Assembly (NCBI RefSeq): GCF_030682845.1
Contig: NZ_JAUXNK010000072.1
Span: forward strand, 18,570 to 82,569
DNA length: 64,000 bases
Source of the DNA: Methanolobus sp.
GTDB taxonomy: Archaea > Halobacteriota > Methanosarcinia > Methanosarcinales > Methanosarcinaceae
Direction: 5' to 3'
Made by a program: the position numbers and the translations under genes. The notes beneath the pieces are model-generated. The model did not search any database. It was not told the DNA's origin and saw only the letters and a program-made list of their open reading frames with translations. Positions 8,792 through 15,957 of the stretch are shown piece by piece; the stretch's first letter is position 1, and each line of letters begins with the position of its first letter.

Positions 8792-9082
8792 TTAATCATT
8801 ACAATTTTCATTTCCTTTTATTTCATCAAGGATATGTAGTAGAGAAGTCATTTTATCAACAATTAGTTTCCCGATTGTAGTCAAATTATAGGTGTTATAA
8901 TCATTTTTGTTGATAAGGTAATGATCCTCTAATTCTACTATGTGAAGGAGCACCGCTTTTTCTGTAATATTTAAGTGTGAAATAAGTTATTCGAGTGTTC
9001 TTGGACTATCCTTCAGAAATAATAACGAATTCATTGTCGTTTCCGATTCAAACAGCAATTGATCTAAATTTTTTTGTTTCAC
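8792..9082 (-). pseudogene. Degraded FilR1-type regulator (HTH part only), antisense to its paralogues
   Basis: Reading the minus strand from a GTG at 9082 gives VKQKNLDQLLFESE, then an in-frame TAA after codon 31, then LISHLNITEKAVLLHIVELE and DHYLINKNDYNTYNLTTIGK, ending at TGA-type stop 8792. This aligns along its length with the winged helix of the neighbouring regulators (compare VLEEHYLVSHDRDTYELTT). The sensor domain of about 170 residues is absent. The nonsense codon, truncation and opposite orientation mark it as a decaying fourth paralogue, perhaps left by duplication with inversion. A stop-readthrough product is unlikely. Confidence 0.75.
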
Positions 9083-9416
9083 ATTATCACACTCTGAACC
9101 AGTTGTATTTCAATCGAATCGTTGATTAATCTGTAGATGTTGCCATCAACACTAATGCATAGCGAACTAACAGTACTTAGCATAACTCCACATTAATTAA
9201 ATACCATATGAGTAATTTACAATAGCATCTGAAATTATGCTACCATTATGTCTATATATTAGCTTGGTTCATTTCATAATTATAAAAATTTTAATTGTTA
9301 TTCAATAAAGACAGAATATTATTATCAAAAGTCAATTTAATATACTATAAATATCAAGAATCCATCATTAAATATAGTGCCGTCTGAAATTGTAATTGCT
9401 TTAGCGAGTGATATCA
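9083..9416 (+). promoter_or_regulatory. Intergenic region with promoter of second FilR1-type gene
   Basis: AT-rich gap with no gene seen. A TATA-like CTATAAATA at 9345-9353 lies about 65 bp before the ATG at 9417, and a GTGAT ribosome-binding sequence at 9408-9412 precedes it by 4 bases. Unlike the other two regulator promoters, I found no clear inverted repeat next to the TATA box. Confidence 0.4.
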
Positions 9417-10202
9417 ATGAAGAAACCATTAATTGATGTTCTGTTCAAGTCAGAGAAAAGAAAGGGAATTCTTCTGTTACTACAGGATGAAGCAAAGGAA
9501 ATGCCAACGCTCATGAAGTTGCTGGATAGTACCAGACAGGCACTACTACCTCAGATAAAGATACTTGAGGAGCATTATCTTGTTTCTCATGACAAAGATA
9601 CCTATAAGTTAACAACTATTGGAAAAATCATTGTTGATAAAATGATTCCTCTTTCAAATACTGTTGATTTTTTTGACATTGATATTGATTATTGGGGAAC
9701 ACATAAACCTGATTTCATACCCTCACATTTATTTAAAAGAATAAGTGAGCTTAGAATGTGCAAAATATTAACCCCTTCTCTTGCAGACACCTATAGTGTT
9801 CACGATAGATTTTATGAAATGTCTAAACATAGTACATTTCAATTTGAAATCACTGCAACTTTTTATCCGTATTTCCCTAAGTTATTCTATGAACTAATTC
9901 CACACAATATAAATATACATATAGTAATGACAACTGATCTGTTTGAAAAATTACAAGCTGAAAATAGAGAAGAGGTTGCAAAACTAATTGATAGCAAATT
10001 AATTCACTTCTACGTTTATCCTGAGAAAATGGAATTATTATCTTTTTTATATAATGAACACTGCATTATGTTGAGCCCATTAACGAATAATGGAGAGTTT
10101 GATAACAAACATATTGAATGTTGTAATCCAAGTGCTCTTAAGTGGGGAAAAGAATTATTTGAGTATTATTTAGAAAAGTCAATACTTATAACAGAAATCT
10201 AA
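9417..10202 (+). CDS. FilR1-type winged-helix transcriptional regulator, copy 2
   Basis: A 261-aa paralogue. The HTH and the following segment through WGTHKPDFIPSHLFKRI (about 1-110) are very close to copy 1, down to an identical DNA stretch covering EHYLVSHD. The sensor part (about 115-240) diverges strongly, then the WGKELFEYYL signature returns. I start at ATG 9417, because the paralogues begin MKKP and MKKE and a GTGAT ribosome-binding site lies just upstream; a GTG at 9408 is the in-frame alternative. A similar DNA-binding domain with a different sensor domain suggests shared operators and different signals (inference). Confidence 0.9.
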   Translation: MKKPLIDVLFKSEKRKGILLLLQDEAKEMPTLMKLLDSTRQALLPQIKILEEHYLVSHDKDTYKLTTIGKIIVDKMIPLSNTVDFFDIDIDYWGTHKPDFIPSHLFKRISELRMCKILTPSLADTYSVHDRFYEMSKHSTFQFEITATFYPYFPKLFYELIPHNINIHIVMTTDLFEKLQAENREEVAKLIDSKLIHFYVYPEKMELLSFLYNEHCIMLSPLTNNGEFDNKHIECCNPSALKWGKELFEYYLEKSILITEI

Positions 10203-10342
10203 ATAATTTATTTTGGATTTCTTTATAGTCTATTAAATGCGTTATTTGAAAAAGTTTTATAGATTTCACTCAAAAAAGCACACACGTTTCTAAAAGTCCA
10301 CACTGTTAAAACATTATATTAGTTGCGGAACACTTATTTAAT

Positions 10343-10383
10343 TTGTTATAAATAGTAAAGCTTTTTAACTTAATCGAAGTTAA
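10343..10383 (+). promoter_or_regulatory. TATA box and overlapping operator-like palindrome of third FilR1-type gene
   Basis: TTGTTATAAATAG (10343-10355) is a TATA-like box. About 10 bp downstream is TTAACTT-AATCG-AAGTTAA (10365-10383), a perfect 7-bp inverted repeat with a 5-nt spacer. It spans the expected transcription start (about 10378), where a bound dimer would block initiation. The ATG is at 10419. Confidence 0.5.
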
Positions 10384-10418
10384 TCTTAATTACATTTGTC
10401 TGAATGGATGTGCTGTAA

Positions 10419-11204
10419 ATGAAGAAAGAATTGCTCGAAGTGCTATTCATGTCTGAGAAAAGAAAAATTGCTCTTCTGTTACTACAGGATGGGGCAAAGG
10501 AGATGGAATTTCTCCTCAAATCCCTTGATACCACCAGACAAGCATTTCTTCCACAGGTAAGGATACTTGAGGAACATCATCTTGTTTCTCATGACAGGGA
10601 TACATATGAACTAACAACTATTGGAAAACTTATAGTTGATGAGATGAGCCCCTTATTAGGTACTGTTGATGCACTGGATGCTGATATTGAGTATTGGGGG
10701 AGCCATATTCTCGATTTTATCCCGCCCCATCTTTTGGAAAGAATAGGTGAAATTGGAAAATGCAAGACGATAACTCCACCTATACCTGAAACACACCATA
10801 TTCTTCGGAAATTTCATGAAAGTTCTAAGAAGTCTGGAGTTCTGTATAGCATTAATACTTTTTTCCATCCCAACTTCGCAGAATTATTTGAGGATTTACT
10901 CCATAATAACGTAAAAATACACTTTATCCTCTCACAGGACTTACTGGACAATATGCGGAATAACTATAATGAAGTATTTACCGAATTTATCAATAGCGAC
11001 AAGTTCAATTTTTATTTACACCCTGTTGATTTGGGGTTCATGTCTTTAGGTGTAAGTGAGCACTATTTGATGTTAACTTCATTGAGAACAGATGGATTTT
11101 TTGATAATAACCGTATTTTATGCGGTAATCCAAATGCAGTAAAATGGGGGAAAGAACTTTTTGAATATTATTTGAAAGATTCCACACCAATAACAGAACT
11201 TTAA
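10419..11204 (+). CDS. FilR1-type winged-helix transcriptional regulator, copy 3
   Basis: A 261-aa paralogue of the two upstream regulators. The winged HTH (RQAFLPQVRILEEHHLVS; DRDTYELTTIGKLIVDEM) and the linker with YWGSHILDFIPPHLLERI are conserved. The sensor domain is divergent, and the C-terminal WGKELFEYYLKDS motif is kept. Start is the ATG at 10419, matching the paralogue N-termini. It has its own TATA box and a palindrome over the predicted start, so autoregulation is plausible. It is followed by the two tandem hairpin elements. Target genes cannot be read from sequence; methanogenesis or surface genes are the family precedent. Confidence 0.9.
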   Translation: MKKELLEVLFMSEKRKIALLLLQDGAKEMEFLLKSLDTTRQAFLPQVRILEEHHLVSHDRDTYELTTIGKLIVDEMSPLLGTVDALDADIEYWGSHILDFIPPHLLERIGEIGKCKTITPPIPETHHILRKFHESSKKSGVLYSINTFFHPNFAELFEDLLHNNVKIHFILSQDLLDNMRNNYNEVFTEFINSDKFNFYLHPVDLGFMSLGVSEHYLMLTSLRTDGFFDNNRILCGNPNAVKWGKELFEYYLKDSTPITEL

Positions 11205-11276
11205 TCAGAATATTCCCGACAGAAAAACATTTTCGATTACGTGAACGCTTTATACAATAAAATCATTGGTGAATTG

Positions 11277-11362
11277 GTTGGAAGGTAGGATGAGGTGCTT
11301 GGAAAACCACCACGCTTTGAAGCACCTCTCTCCTTACGAATCCGAGATATTCCCCAACATCC
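11277..11362. repeat. 86-nt structured element, copy A
   Basis: First of two tandem units. Main hairpin 11285-11337: GAGGTGCTT (11292-11300) pairs with AAGCACCTC (11320-11328) around a conserved loop containing AACCACCACGCTTT; GTAGGA pairs with TCCTTAC below. A second small hairpin GAAT/ATTC follows and GTTGG/CCAAC can close the whole, giving a three-way-junction shape. Compared with copy B, three stem pairs differ by double (compensatory) substitutions. Could be a non-coding RNA, a REP-like element (note the GTAG at the foot) or a DNA recognition site. Confidence 0.65.
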
Positions 11363-11387
11363 CTTCAATCCCCACATCCACAACTCT

Positions 11388-11473
11388 GTTGTGAAAGTAG
11401 GATGAGGCACCCGATAACCACCACGCTTTCGGTGCCTCTTTCCTTACGAATCCGAGATGTTCCCCAACATCTC
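11388..11473. repeat. 86-nt structured element, copy B
   Basis: Second unit, direct repeat of copy A with spacer 11363-11387. GAGGCACC (11404-11411) pairs with GGTGCCTC (11431-11438). The loop AACCACCACGCTTT and the 3' part CCTTACGAATCCGAGAT are identical to copy A, while the stem sequence differs with pairing kept. The small hairpin changes from GAAT/ATTC to GAAT/GTTC, still paired through a G-U. No start codon with a ribosome-binding site or ORF covers the pair. Confidence 0.65.
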
Positions 11474-11528
11474 TCAAATAATCCACTCCCATTGCGGTTC
11501 ATTTTCCCCCACGACCCGCAACACATAG

Positions 11529-11547
11529 TAAGTCTTATTAAGACTTA
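11529..11547. repeat. 19-nt perfect palindrome in a gene-free stretch
   Basis: TAAGTCTTA-T-TAAGACTTA, a perfect 9-bp inverted repeat with one central base. It lies in 11474-11761, between the hairpin elements and the convergent DUF3006 gene. It may be an operator or a symmetric terminator stem for both directions. Nothing else was seen in this stretch. Confidence 0.45.
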
Positions 11548-11761
11548 ACCTAAACTGTCTTTAATATCAAAGATAACACCATTTTTGCAGGAGATATGTT
11601 TTTTGCATATGATTTTAATTACAATCGAGCAACGATATTCCTCTCGCATCAAAAAATATAATGCCTTTGAAATTTCATCACTCTTTGAATGAAGGAAGAA
11701 TTTTGTTCAAGGCTTTTAAGAAAAGATTCTGACTACTAATAATGGCGGCTCTGGAGATCTT

Positions 11762-12001
11762 TCATCCATCTTGATGTTTATTTTTCAGTTTCTCTAAAAG
11801 TGAAGATACTCTCTTCTTTGCATCGGCCGTATCCTCTACATCTTTCAGAATGCTAATATCCAGAATATCTCCTTCTTTTGAGCCAGATGGAAGAAGGGAT
11901 AAAGGAATATCCACTTTTATGGTTTCCTCGTCCCTTACAAGAAGCACTGCAATATTTCCTTCTACTCTGTCCAGTGATGCCTTGAAACTGCTCTTCACCA
12001 T
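11762..12001 (-). CDS. DUF3006 domain protein
   Basis: A 79-aa protein of the DUF3006 type: FKASLDRVEGNIAVLLVRDE and DIPLSLLPSGSKEGDILDIS form the small beta-barrel seen in this family, with a charged C-terminal helix (KKRVSSLLEKLKNKH). Known: DUF3006 proteins are commonly encoded beside ComEC-like metallo-beta-lactamase proteins in bacteria and methanogens. Here it starts 8 bp after the stop of such a gene, so the two form an operon. Molecular role unknown; a regulatory or nucleic-acid-related partner of the hydrolase is possible. Confidence 0.8.
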   Translation of the reverse strand: MVKSSFKASLDRVEGNIAVLLVRDEETIKVDIPLSLLPSGSKEGDILDISILKDVEDTADAKKRVSSLLEKLKNKHQDG

Positions 12002-12009
12002 AACTTCTC

Positions 12010-13011
12010 CTATGCTTCTGCCATCAATGCAAAGGCTATGGATATTGATGGAAATACCAATCCTCTGTTCTGAGTTTGCACAGTGTATTCTTTCCCATCG
12101 GTCTTGACGACAATGTCACCATCAAGATCTGTCCTGTACACCTCATATCCAAAGAGGTTGAGCCTGTCAATGATCTCTTGATGTGGGTGTGCATAGCGGT
12201 TATCTGCACCAACCATAATTATGCAGATATTTGGATCGACCTTCTGCAGGAAGTCTGAACTGGTTGATGACCTGCTACCATGATGAGCAACCTTGAGAAT
12301 GTCACTGTTAATGTCGTATCCTGCAGCAATCATTTTGTTCTCTGCGTGTGTTTCCGTATCTCCTGTGAATAGGAAAGAAACATCACCATAGGTCAGCTTG
12401 ATGACCACCGAATCATCATTGAGGTCACCTGTAAGCTCTGAAGGGTTGAGTATAGTGATGGCGGTGGATGGGTCAAGGTCTATGGTCTGACCCGCTTCTG
12501 CAAGACTGAAAGGTATATCTTTCTCGTCGATAGCTATCAGCATGTTCTCGTAGGTCTTGGTAGTATGAGGGTTTCCGCTGTCAATGAACCGCTTGACATT
12601 GAAGTTGTTCAAAATTGTCACCATCCCGCCTATATGGTCAGCATGTGCATGCGTAGCCACCACTACATCCAACTCAGTGACACCATTGTCTTTAAGGTAA
12701 GATACTACAGTGTTTCCTGCCCTGTTATCTCCGGCATCGATAAGCATGTTCTTATCGTTAATTTGGATGAGGATAGAATCGCCCTGGCCAACATCAATAA
12801 AATGGGCTGTTAGGATGCTCTGGTTGATGGTAGGCAGTGTTGGTTCAGGCAAAGATGGTTGTGAACCCGCTGAAGGATCAGTTGTAGTTGAGTTTGGAAT
12901 ATCTGATTGTAAATCGTTTTCAATATAATCGTTATTTACAGGTTCTGTTGATACACAACCTGACGCAGCGACTATTATTAATACAAGTATGAGTATTTGT
13001 TTTGTTTTTAT
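12010..13011 (-). CDS. ComEC/Rec2-like metallo-beta-lactamase, predicted lipoprotein
   Basis: The hydrolase domain has FIDVGQGDSILIQ, metal motif THAHADH, the later AHHGSR, and FTGDTETHAE, typical of the ComEC/Rec2-like metallo-beta-lactamase family (nuclease or phosphodiesterase activity is possible). With canonical codons the first start is TTG at 12852 (280 aa). The open frame continues upstream and encodes KTKQILILVLIIVAASGC, a signal peptide with a lipobox Cys at codon 19 counted from ATA 13011, followed by a Ser/Thr/Pro-rich linker. I therefore extend to 13011, although no ATG/GTG/TTG is present there; GGGGATGAT just upstream looks like a ribosome-binding site. Either ATA initiation or a small sequence error or frameshift must be assumed. 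An ATG one frame off gives only three codons. Confidence 0.75.
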   Translation of the reverse strand: MKTKQILILVLIIVAASGCVSTEPVNNDYIENDLQSDIPNSTTTDPSAGSQPSLPEPTLPTINQSILTAHFIDVGQGDSILIQINDKNMLIDAGDNRAGNTVVSYLKDNGVTELDVVVATHAHADHIGGMVTILNNFNVKRFIDSGNPHTTKTYENMLIAIDEKDIPFSLAEAGQTIDLDPSTAITILNPSELTGDLNDDSVVIKLTYGDVSFLFTGDTETHAENKMIAAGYDINSDILKVAHHGSRSSTSSDFLQKVDPNICIIMVGADNRYAHPHQEIIDRLNLFGYEVYRTDLDGDIVVKTDGKEYTVQTQNRGLVFPSISIAFALMAEA

Positions 13012-13160
13012 AGTATCATCCCCTTGAAACCATGTCTCTTATATTTTGTTTACGATATAAATATAGCATGGAGATATGAACCTAAAGTCATTAATTATTC
13101 ATGTGAGATGCTAACTCTATTTAGGAACATTTAAATAATTATATGACTGTTATGTGAAGC

Positions 13161-13228
13161 GTGGCGCAGCATGACCGGATAAATTCAAAAAATACCAACC
13201 AACCTTTTATTCTTCACTGCTGCGCTAC
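13161..13228. repeat. 11-bp imperfect inverted repeat downstream of integrase
   Basis: GTGGCGCAGCA (13161-13171) and TGCTGCGCTAC (13218-13228) pair over 11 bp with one G-T, enclosing a 46-nt AT-rich loop. It lies 12 bp beyond the integrase stop, so it may be its terminator or an integrase arm-binding/attachment-region repeat. The rest of 13012-13239 holds an AT-rich putative promoter for the hydrolase gene and no ORF of note. Confidence 0.4.
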
Positions 13229-13239
13229 TCTTTGCTCCT

Positions 13240-14385
13240 TTAGAACAATTCCCCAAACTTCTCCGGATGATCCTTAACATACTCCCTGAACATCCCCAGT
13301 ATCTTCTGTTCATCATCCTCCACTTCGTGGGCTGCTTGTGGTGTCAATGTCATTCTGCAGGACGAACAATACTTTGCAGTTGGTCCATTTACTGTATTGC
13401 AGCGAGAACATTTACTTGGTATCATCTTCGATGACATTTCATCTTTCACTTTCATGCCATAGTGTTCCAGAATAGTATTGTCAACTTGAGTACCAGCCAG
13501 ATGGATGTATGTACCGGATTGGCGTGTTCCATGCACCCAACCCATGTTATTCTCCAGTTGCGCCTGTGTCATGAAAGTTGCATACTCTGTGATCCTTGAA
13601 TGCCTGAAAAGGTGGTTATAAACACGTTTCTTTATTCCTGCCTTATCTGCAGCTCTTTTTATGACCATTCGGATACCGCCATATTCCATTGCCCTTCCCT
13701 TGTATTTTCCATAGTTGACCCAAAGAGGAGCATCGGGATTATCTTTGTCGGGATGAGTATCCAGCCATTTTGAAACGTAAGGGGCGCTGAATACAAGCCG
13801 AACTCTGCGCATCCCTGTCTTCCCTTTTACCATCAGTACTGCGCCATATTCATCCGGAACAAAATGTTTTATCTTAGGTTCACCCAGCTCACTGACTCTC
13901 CCGCCTGCATCATACCACATTGCAATCATCGCTCTGTTGCGAGGATGATCGCACGCATCTATCATTTTCATGACCTCGTCCACAGTGAGTAGTTCTTCTG
14001 GTAATATCTGGTCACATTGCTTTATGTTAGTCTTGATCCATCTGGTCATCTCGGGATCGACTTCACTATTATGCAGCCATCTGAAGAATCGCTTGATAGT
14101 TACTTTATATCCTTGTTTAGTCCATGCTTTCCTGTCAGATCTCTCAATCTGAGCTACTACTCTGTAGATGTCTGACTTGGTAACGTCATCGAAGTCTTTC
14201 CCAAACCAACCAGCCAGTGTATTCAAATGACCCATATACTTGAGAATTCTGGCTTCAGAGAGGCCTTCCGCATACAATATATGAACAAAAGAAAAGATTG
14301 TGTCTTTATTTTTTTGAGAATAGTCTGCATCATAAATGCGCTGCTCAATACTAGCAATTTTTTTACTGTGATTATACAATCCCAT
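13240..14385 (-). CDS. Tyrosine recombinase (integrase) with C-terminal zinc ribbon
   Basis: A 381-aa site-specific integrase. An N-terminal SAM-like core-binding domain spans about 20-110. The catalytic domain has R163 (GGRVSELGEP), a Lys in VKGKTGMRR, H258-L-F-R261 (NHLFRHSR), His285 (GWVHGT) and the likely nucleophile Tyr293 (GTYIHLAG). A zinc ribbon follows: C326-x2-C329 and C340-x2-C343. This layout is common in haloarchaeal and methanogen integrases. The gene starts 78 bp from the 3' end of tRNA-Thr and points away from it, the usual arrangement for an element inserted at that tRNA. It should catalyse integration and excision of the element to its left. Confidence 0.93.
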   Translation of the reverse strand: MGLYNHSKKIASIEQRIYDADYSQKNKDTIFSFVHILYAEGLSEARILKYMGHLNTLAGWFGKDFDDVTKSDIYRVVAQIERSDRKAWTKQGYKVTIKRFFRWLHNSEVDPEMTRWIKTNIKQCDQILPEELLTVDEVMKMIDACDHPRNRAMIAMWYDAGGRVSELGEPKIKHFVPDEYGAVLMVKGKTGMRRVRLVFSAPYVSKWLDTHPDKDNPDAPLWVNYGKYKGRAMEYGGIRMVIKRAADKAGIKKRVYNHLFRHSRITEYATFMTQAQLENNMGWVHGTRQSGTYIHLAGTQVDNTILEHYGMKVKDEMSSKMIPSKCSRCNTVNGPTAKYCSSCRMTLTPQAAHEVEDDEQKILGMFREYVKDHPEKFGELF

Positions 14386-14463
14386 GCCACATACCTTCCA
14401 AACATTGATTTAAATTTCAAATGTAAGCTGGGTGAAAGTATAGGCTATGTACTTAGGAATAGA

Positions 14464-14537
14464 AGCCCCGGGCGTGATTTGAACACGCGGCCTAGTGATT
14501 ACAAGTCACTCGCTCTGCCGGGCTGAGCCACCGAGGC
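14464..14537 (-). tRNA. tRNA-Thr (anticodon TGT)
   Basis: The minus strand folds into a full cloverleaf: acceptor GCCTCGG/CCGGGGC (one G-U pair), D-arm GCTC/GAGC, anticodon stem AGTGA/TCACT with loop CTTGTAA (anticodon TGT), variable AGGCC, T-arm GCGTG-TTCAAAT-CACGC. The discriminator base is U, as expected for archaeal tRNA-Thr; CCA is not encoded. No intron. Its 3' end, next to the integrase, is the probable attachment site (attR side) of the provirus. Confidence 0.96.
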
Positions 14538-14638
14538 ATTCTGTAGGAAATATGCTCCACACTTATTTATGGGGTGCACTCCCTTACATAGCATGATAGC
14601 AGATAAATTTTATGGTTATCCGGGACCGGAGGTGTCCT

Positions 14639-15193
14639 ATGTGGCGTGAGATATCGAGGATCGGTAAAAAACTTGTGGACAATGGGCTTGTGGAATCCCA
14701 CTTCGGGAACATCAGCGTGAGGGTCGGGAACAGGATGATCATTACACGCAGCGGCAGTGCCCTGGATGAGATAAGTGAGAACAACGTCGTCGAGGTCAGG
14801 CTCGACAGTACCTGCGCGCTTGATGTCATAGCATCTTCCGAAGCTATAGTGCACAGGGCTATCTATAAGAACACGCCGGCACTTGCTATTATACATGCAC
14901 ATTGTCCGTTCGCGGTCACCATGTCCCTGCTTGCGCGGGGGGAAGTAATCGAGCCGGCGGACAGTGAAGGACAATATTTCCTGGGTGGTATCCCTATAGT
15001 CAGGGGTGGTATCGGCTCCGGAGAGCTCGCGACCAACATGTCCCAGGCTCTTGCATCAAGTAAGGCGGCTATCCTGTACAGCCACGGAACATTCGCCATA
15101 GGGCGTGTACTGGACGAAGCATACGTCATGACGACCCAGGTAGAGCACTCCTGCAAGATAAAATACTGGTACGACCTTGCAAGCAGGCGATGA
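14639..15193 (+). CDS. Class II aldolase/adducin family protein (fuculose-phosphate aldolase-like)
   Basis: A 184-aa class II aldolase. SHFGNISVR forms the phosphate-binding loop, and the zinc-binding IHAHCPFAV and a later His (YSHGTFAIG) match FucA-like enzymes, which split sugar phosphates into DHAP or glycolaldehyde-type products. Length is slightly short for the family. I start at ATG 14639, because GGAGGTG lies 4 bases upstream; an upstream ATG at 14612 has no such site. It is followed by a CDP-alcohol phosphatidyltransferase gene in the same orientation. The natural substrate cannot be told; archaeal homologues act on fuculose-1-phosphate in vitro. Confidence 0.85.
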   Translation: MWREISRIGKKLVDNGLVESHFGNISVRVGNRMIITRSGSALDEISENNVVEVRLDSTCALDVIASSEAIVHRAIYKNTPALAIIHAHCPFAVTMSLLARGEVIEPADSEGQYFLGGIPIVRGGIGSGELATNMSQALASSKAAILYSHGTFAIGRVLDEAYVMTTQVEHSCKIKYWYDLASRR

Positions 15194-15260
15194 ACACGTT
15201 TTGAGCTTCCTAACTCTGGAAAAGATTAAATCGGAATAGAAGACATTTGGTACAATATCC

Positions 15261-15914
15261 ATGACCTCTAACGCCCTCAGACCGCTTGCCCTCAAATATC
15301 TGGAACCCATGGCAAGGACCACAGCAGACGCAGGCATATCCCCGAATACTGTTTCCGCCCTGTCACTTGTGTTCGCCGCTCTTTCTGGCCTGCTTTTCTA
15401 TTATTCTGGACTTCAGCCCGAATCGGCCCCTCTGCTGGTACTCGCCGCGGGCCTGATGGTAGCCCTGAACTCCCTTCTCGATGCAATGGACGGCGCCATG
15501 GCGCGCTATCTGGGCACATCAAGCCCTAAAGGGGACTTCCTTGACCACGTCATCGACCGCTATGCAGATTCCTTCATAATATGCGGCATCTTCTTTGGCG
15601 GCCATGTCCATTGGCAGATAGGGGTAATGACAATAGTGGGCGTCCTGATAACAAGCTATCTGGGGACCCAGGCTCAGGCCCTTAACCTCGGAAGATATTA
15701 TGGTGGCATTATCGGAAGGGCAGACCGCCTGATACTTATTATGCTGGCTACTGTGGTGTATGCTATATATCCGGAGCCGTTCTATGGCTTATCCTCTCTT
15801 GGATGGGTCATACTCATAATTGGCGTGGGCAGCCACATAACGGCATTCCAGAGGATATTCCACATCTGGAAGCAATTAAATGTGCCCTCTGTGGATACCG
15901 GTAATGATGATTGA
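15261..15914 (+). CDS. CDP-alcohol phosphatidyltransferase family protein
   Basis: A 217-aa integral membrane enzyme with the CDP-alcohol motif as DAMDGAMAR followed by G and DHVIDRYAD, i.e. D-x2-DG-x2-AR-x8-9-G-x3-D-x3-D. About six hydrophobic segments surround it. It transfers a substituted phosphate from a CDP-activated lipid to a polar alcohol, and in archaea this class includes archaetidylinositol-phosphate synthase, my best guess for it. A second family member (archaetidylserine synthase) lies at 22977-23684. It ends 43 bp before the archease gene. Confidence 0.88.
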   Translation: MTSNALRPLALKYLEPMARTTADAGISPNTVSALSLVFAALSGLLFYYSGLQPESAPLLVLAAGLMVALNSLLDAMDGAMARYLGTSSPKGDFLDHVIDRYADSFIICGIFFGGHVHWQIGVMTIVGVLITSYLGTQAQALNLGRYYGGIIGRADRLILIMLATVVYAIYPEPFYGLSSLGWVILIIGVGSHITAFQRIFHIWKQLNVPSVDTGNDD

Positions 15915-15957
15915 TCCTGCAACAGTGTGATGCAAATCGATAAGGAGTATTTTTCTC

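Larger units (their letters stand above)
1..14463. mobile_element. Putative integrated head-tail provirus (right part), inserted at tRNA-Thr
   Basis: Seen: a phage-type tail operon (tape measure to fibre) at 150-7311, and a tyrosine integrase whose 5' end lies 78 bp from the 3' end of a tRNA-Thr gene. In between sit AT-rich regulator paralogues, repeats and a pseudogene, a typical accessory zone. Known: many archaeal proviruses integrate into tRNA 3' ends with the integrase next to the target. Inference: the element extends leftwards beyond the window, where terminase, portal, capsid and the other attachment site should lie. No second copy of the tRNA 3' end was seen inside the window, so the left boundary is unknown. 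Confidence 0.65.

Noticed and set aside
14227..14526. A plus-strand open frame running from the integrase 5' end into the tRNA.
   Set aside because: It covers tRNA-Thr and antisense integrase sequence, without a ribosome-binding site.
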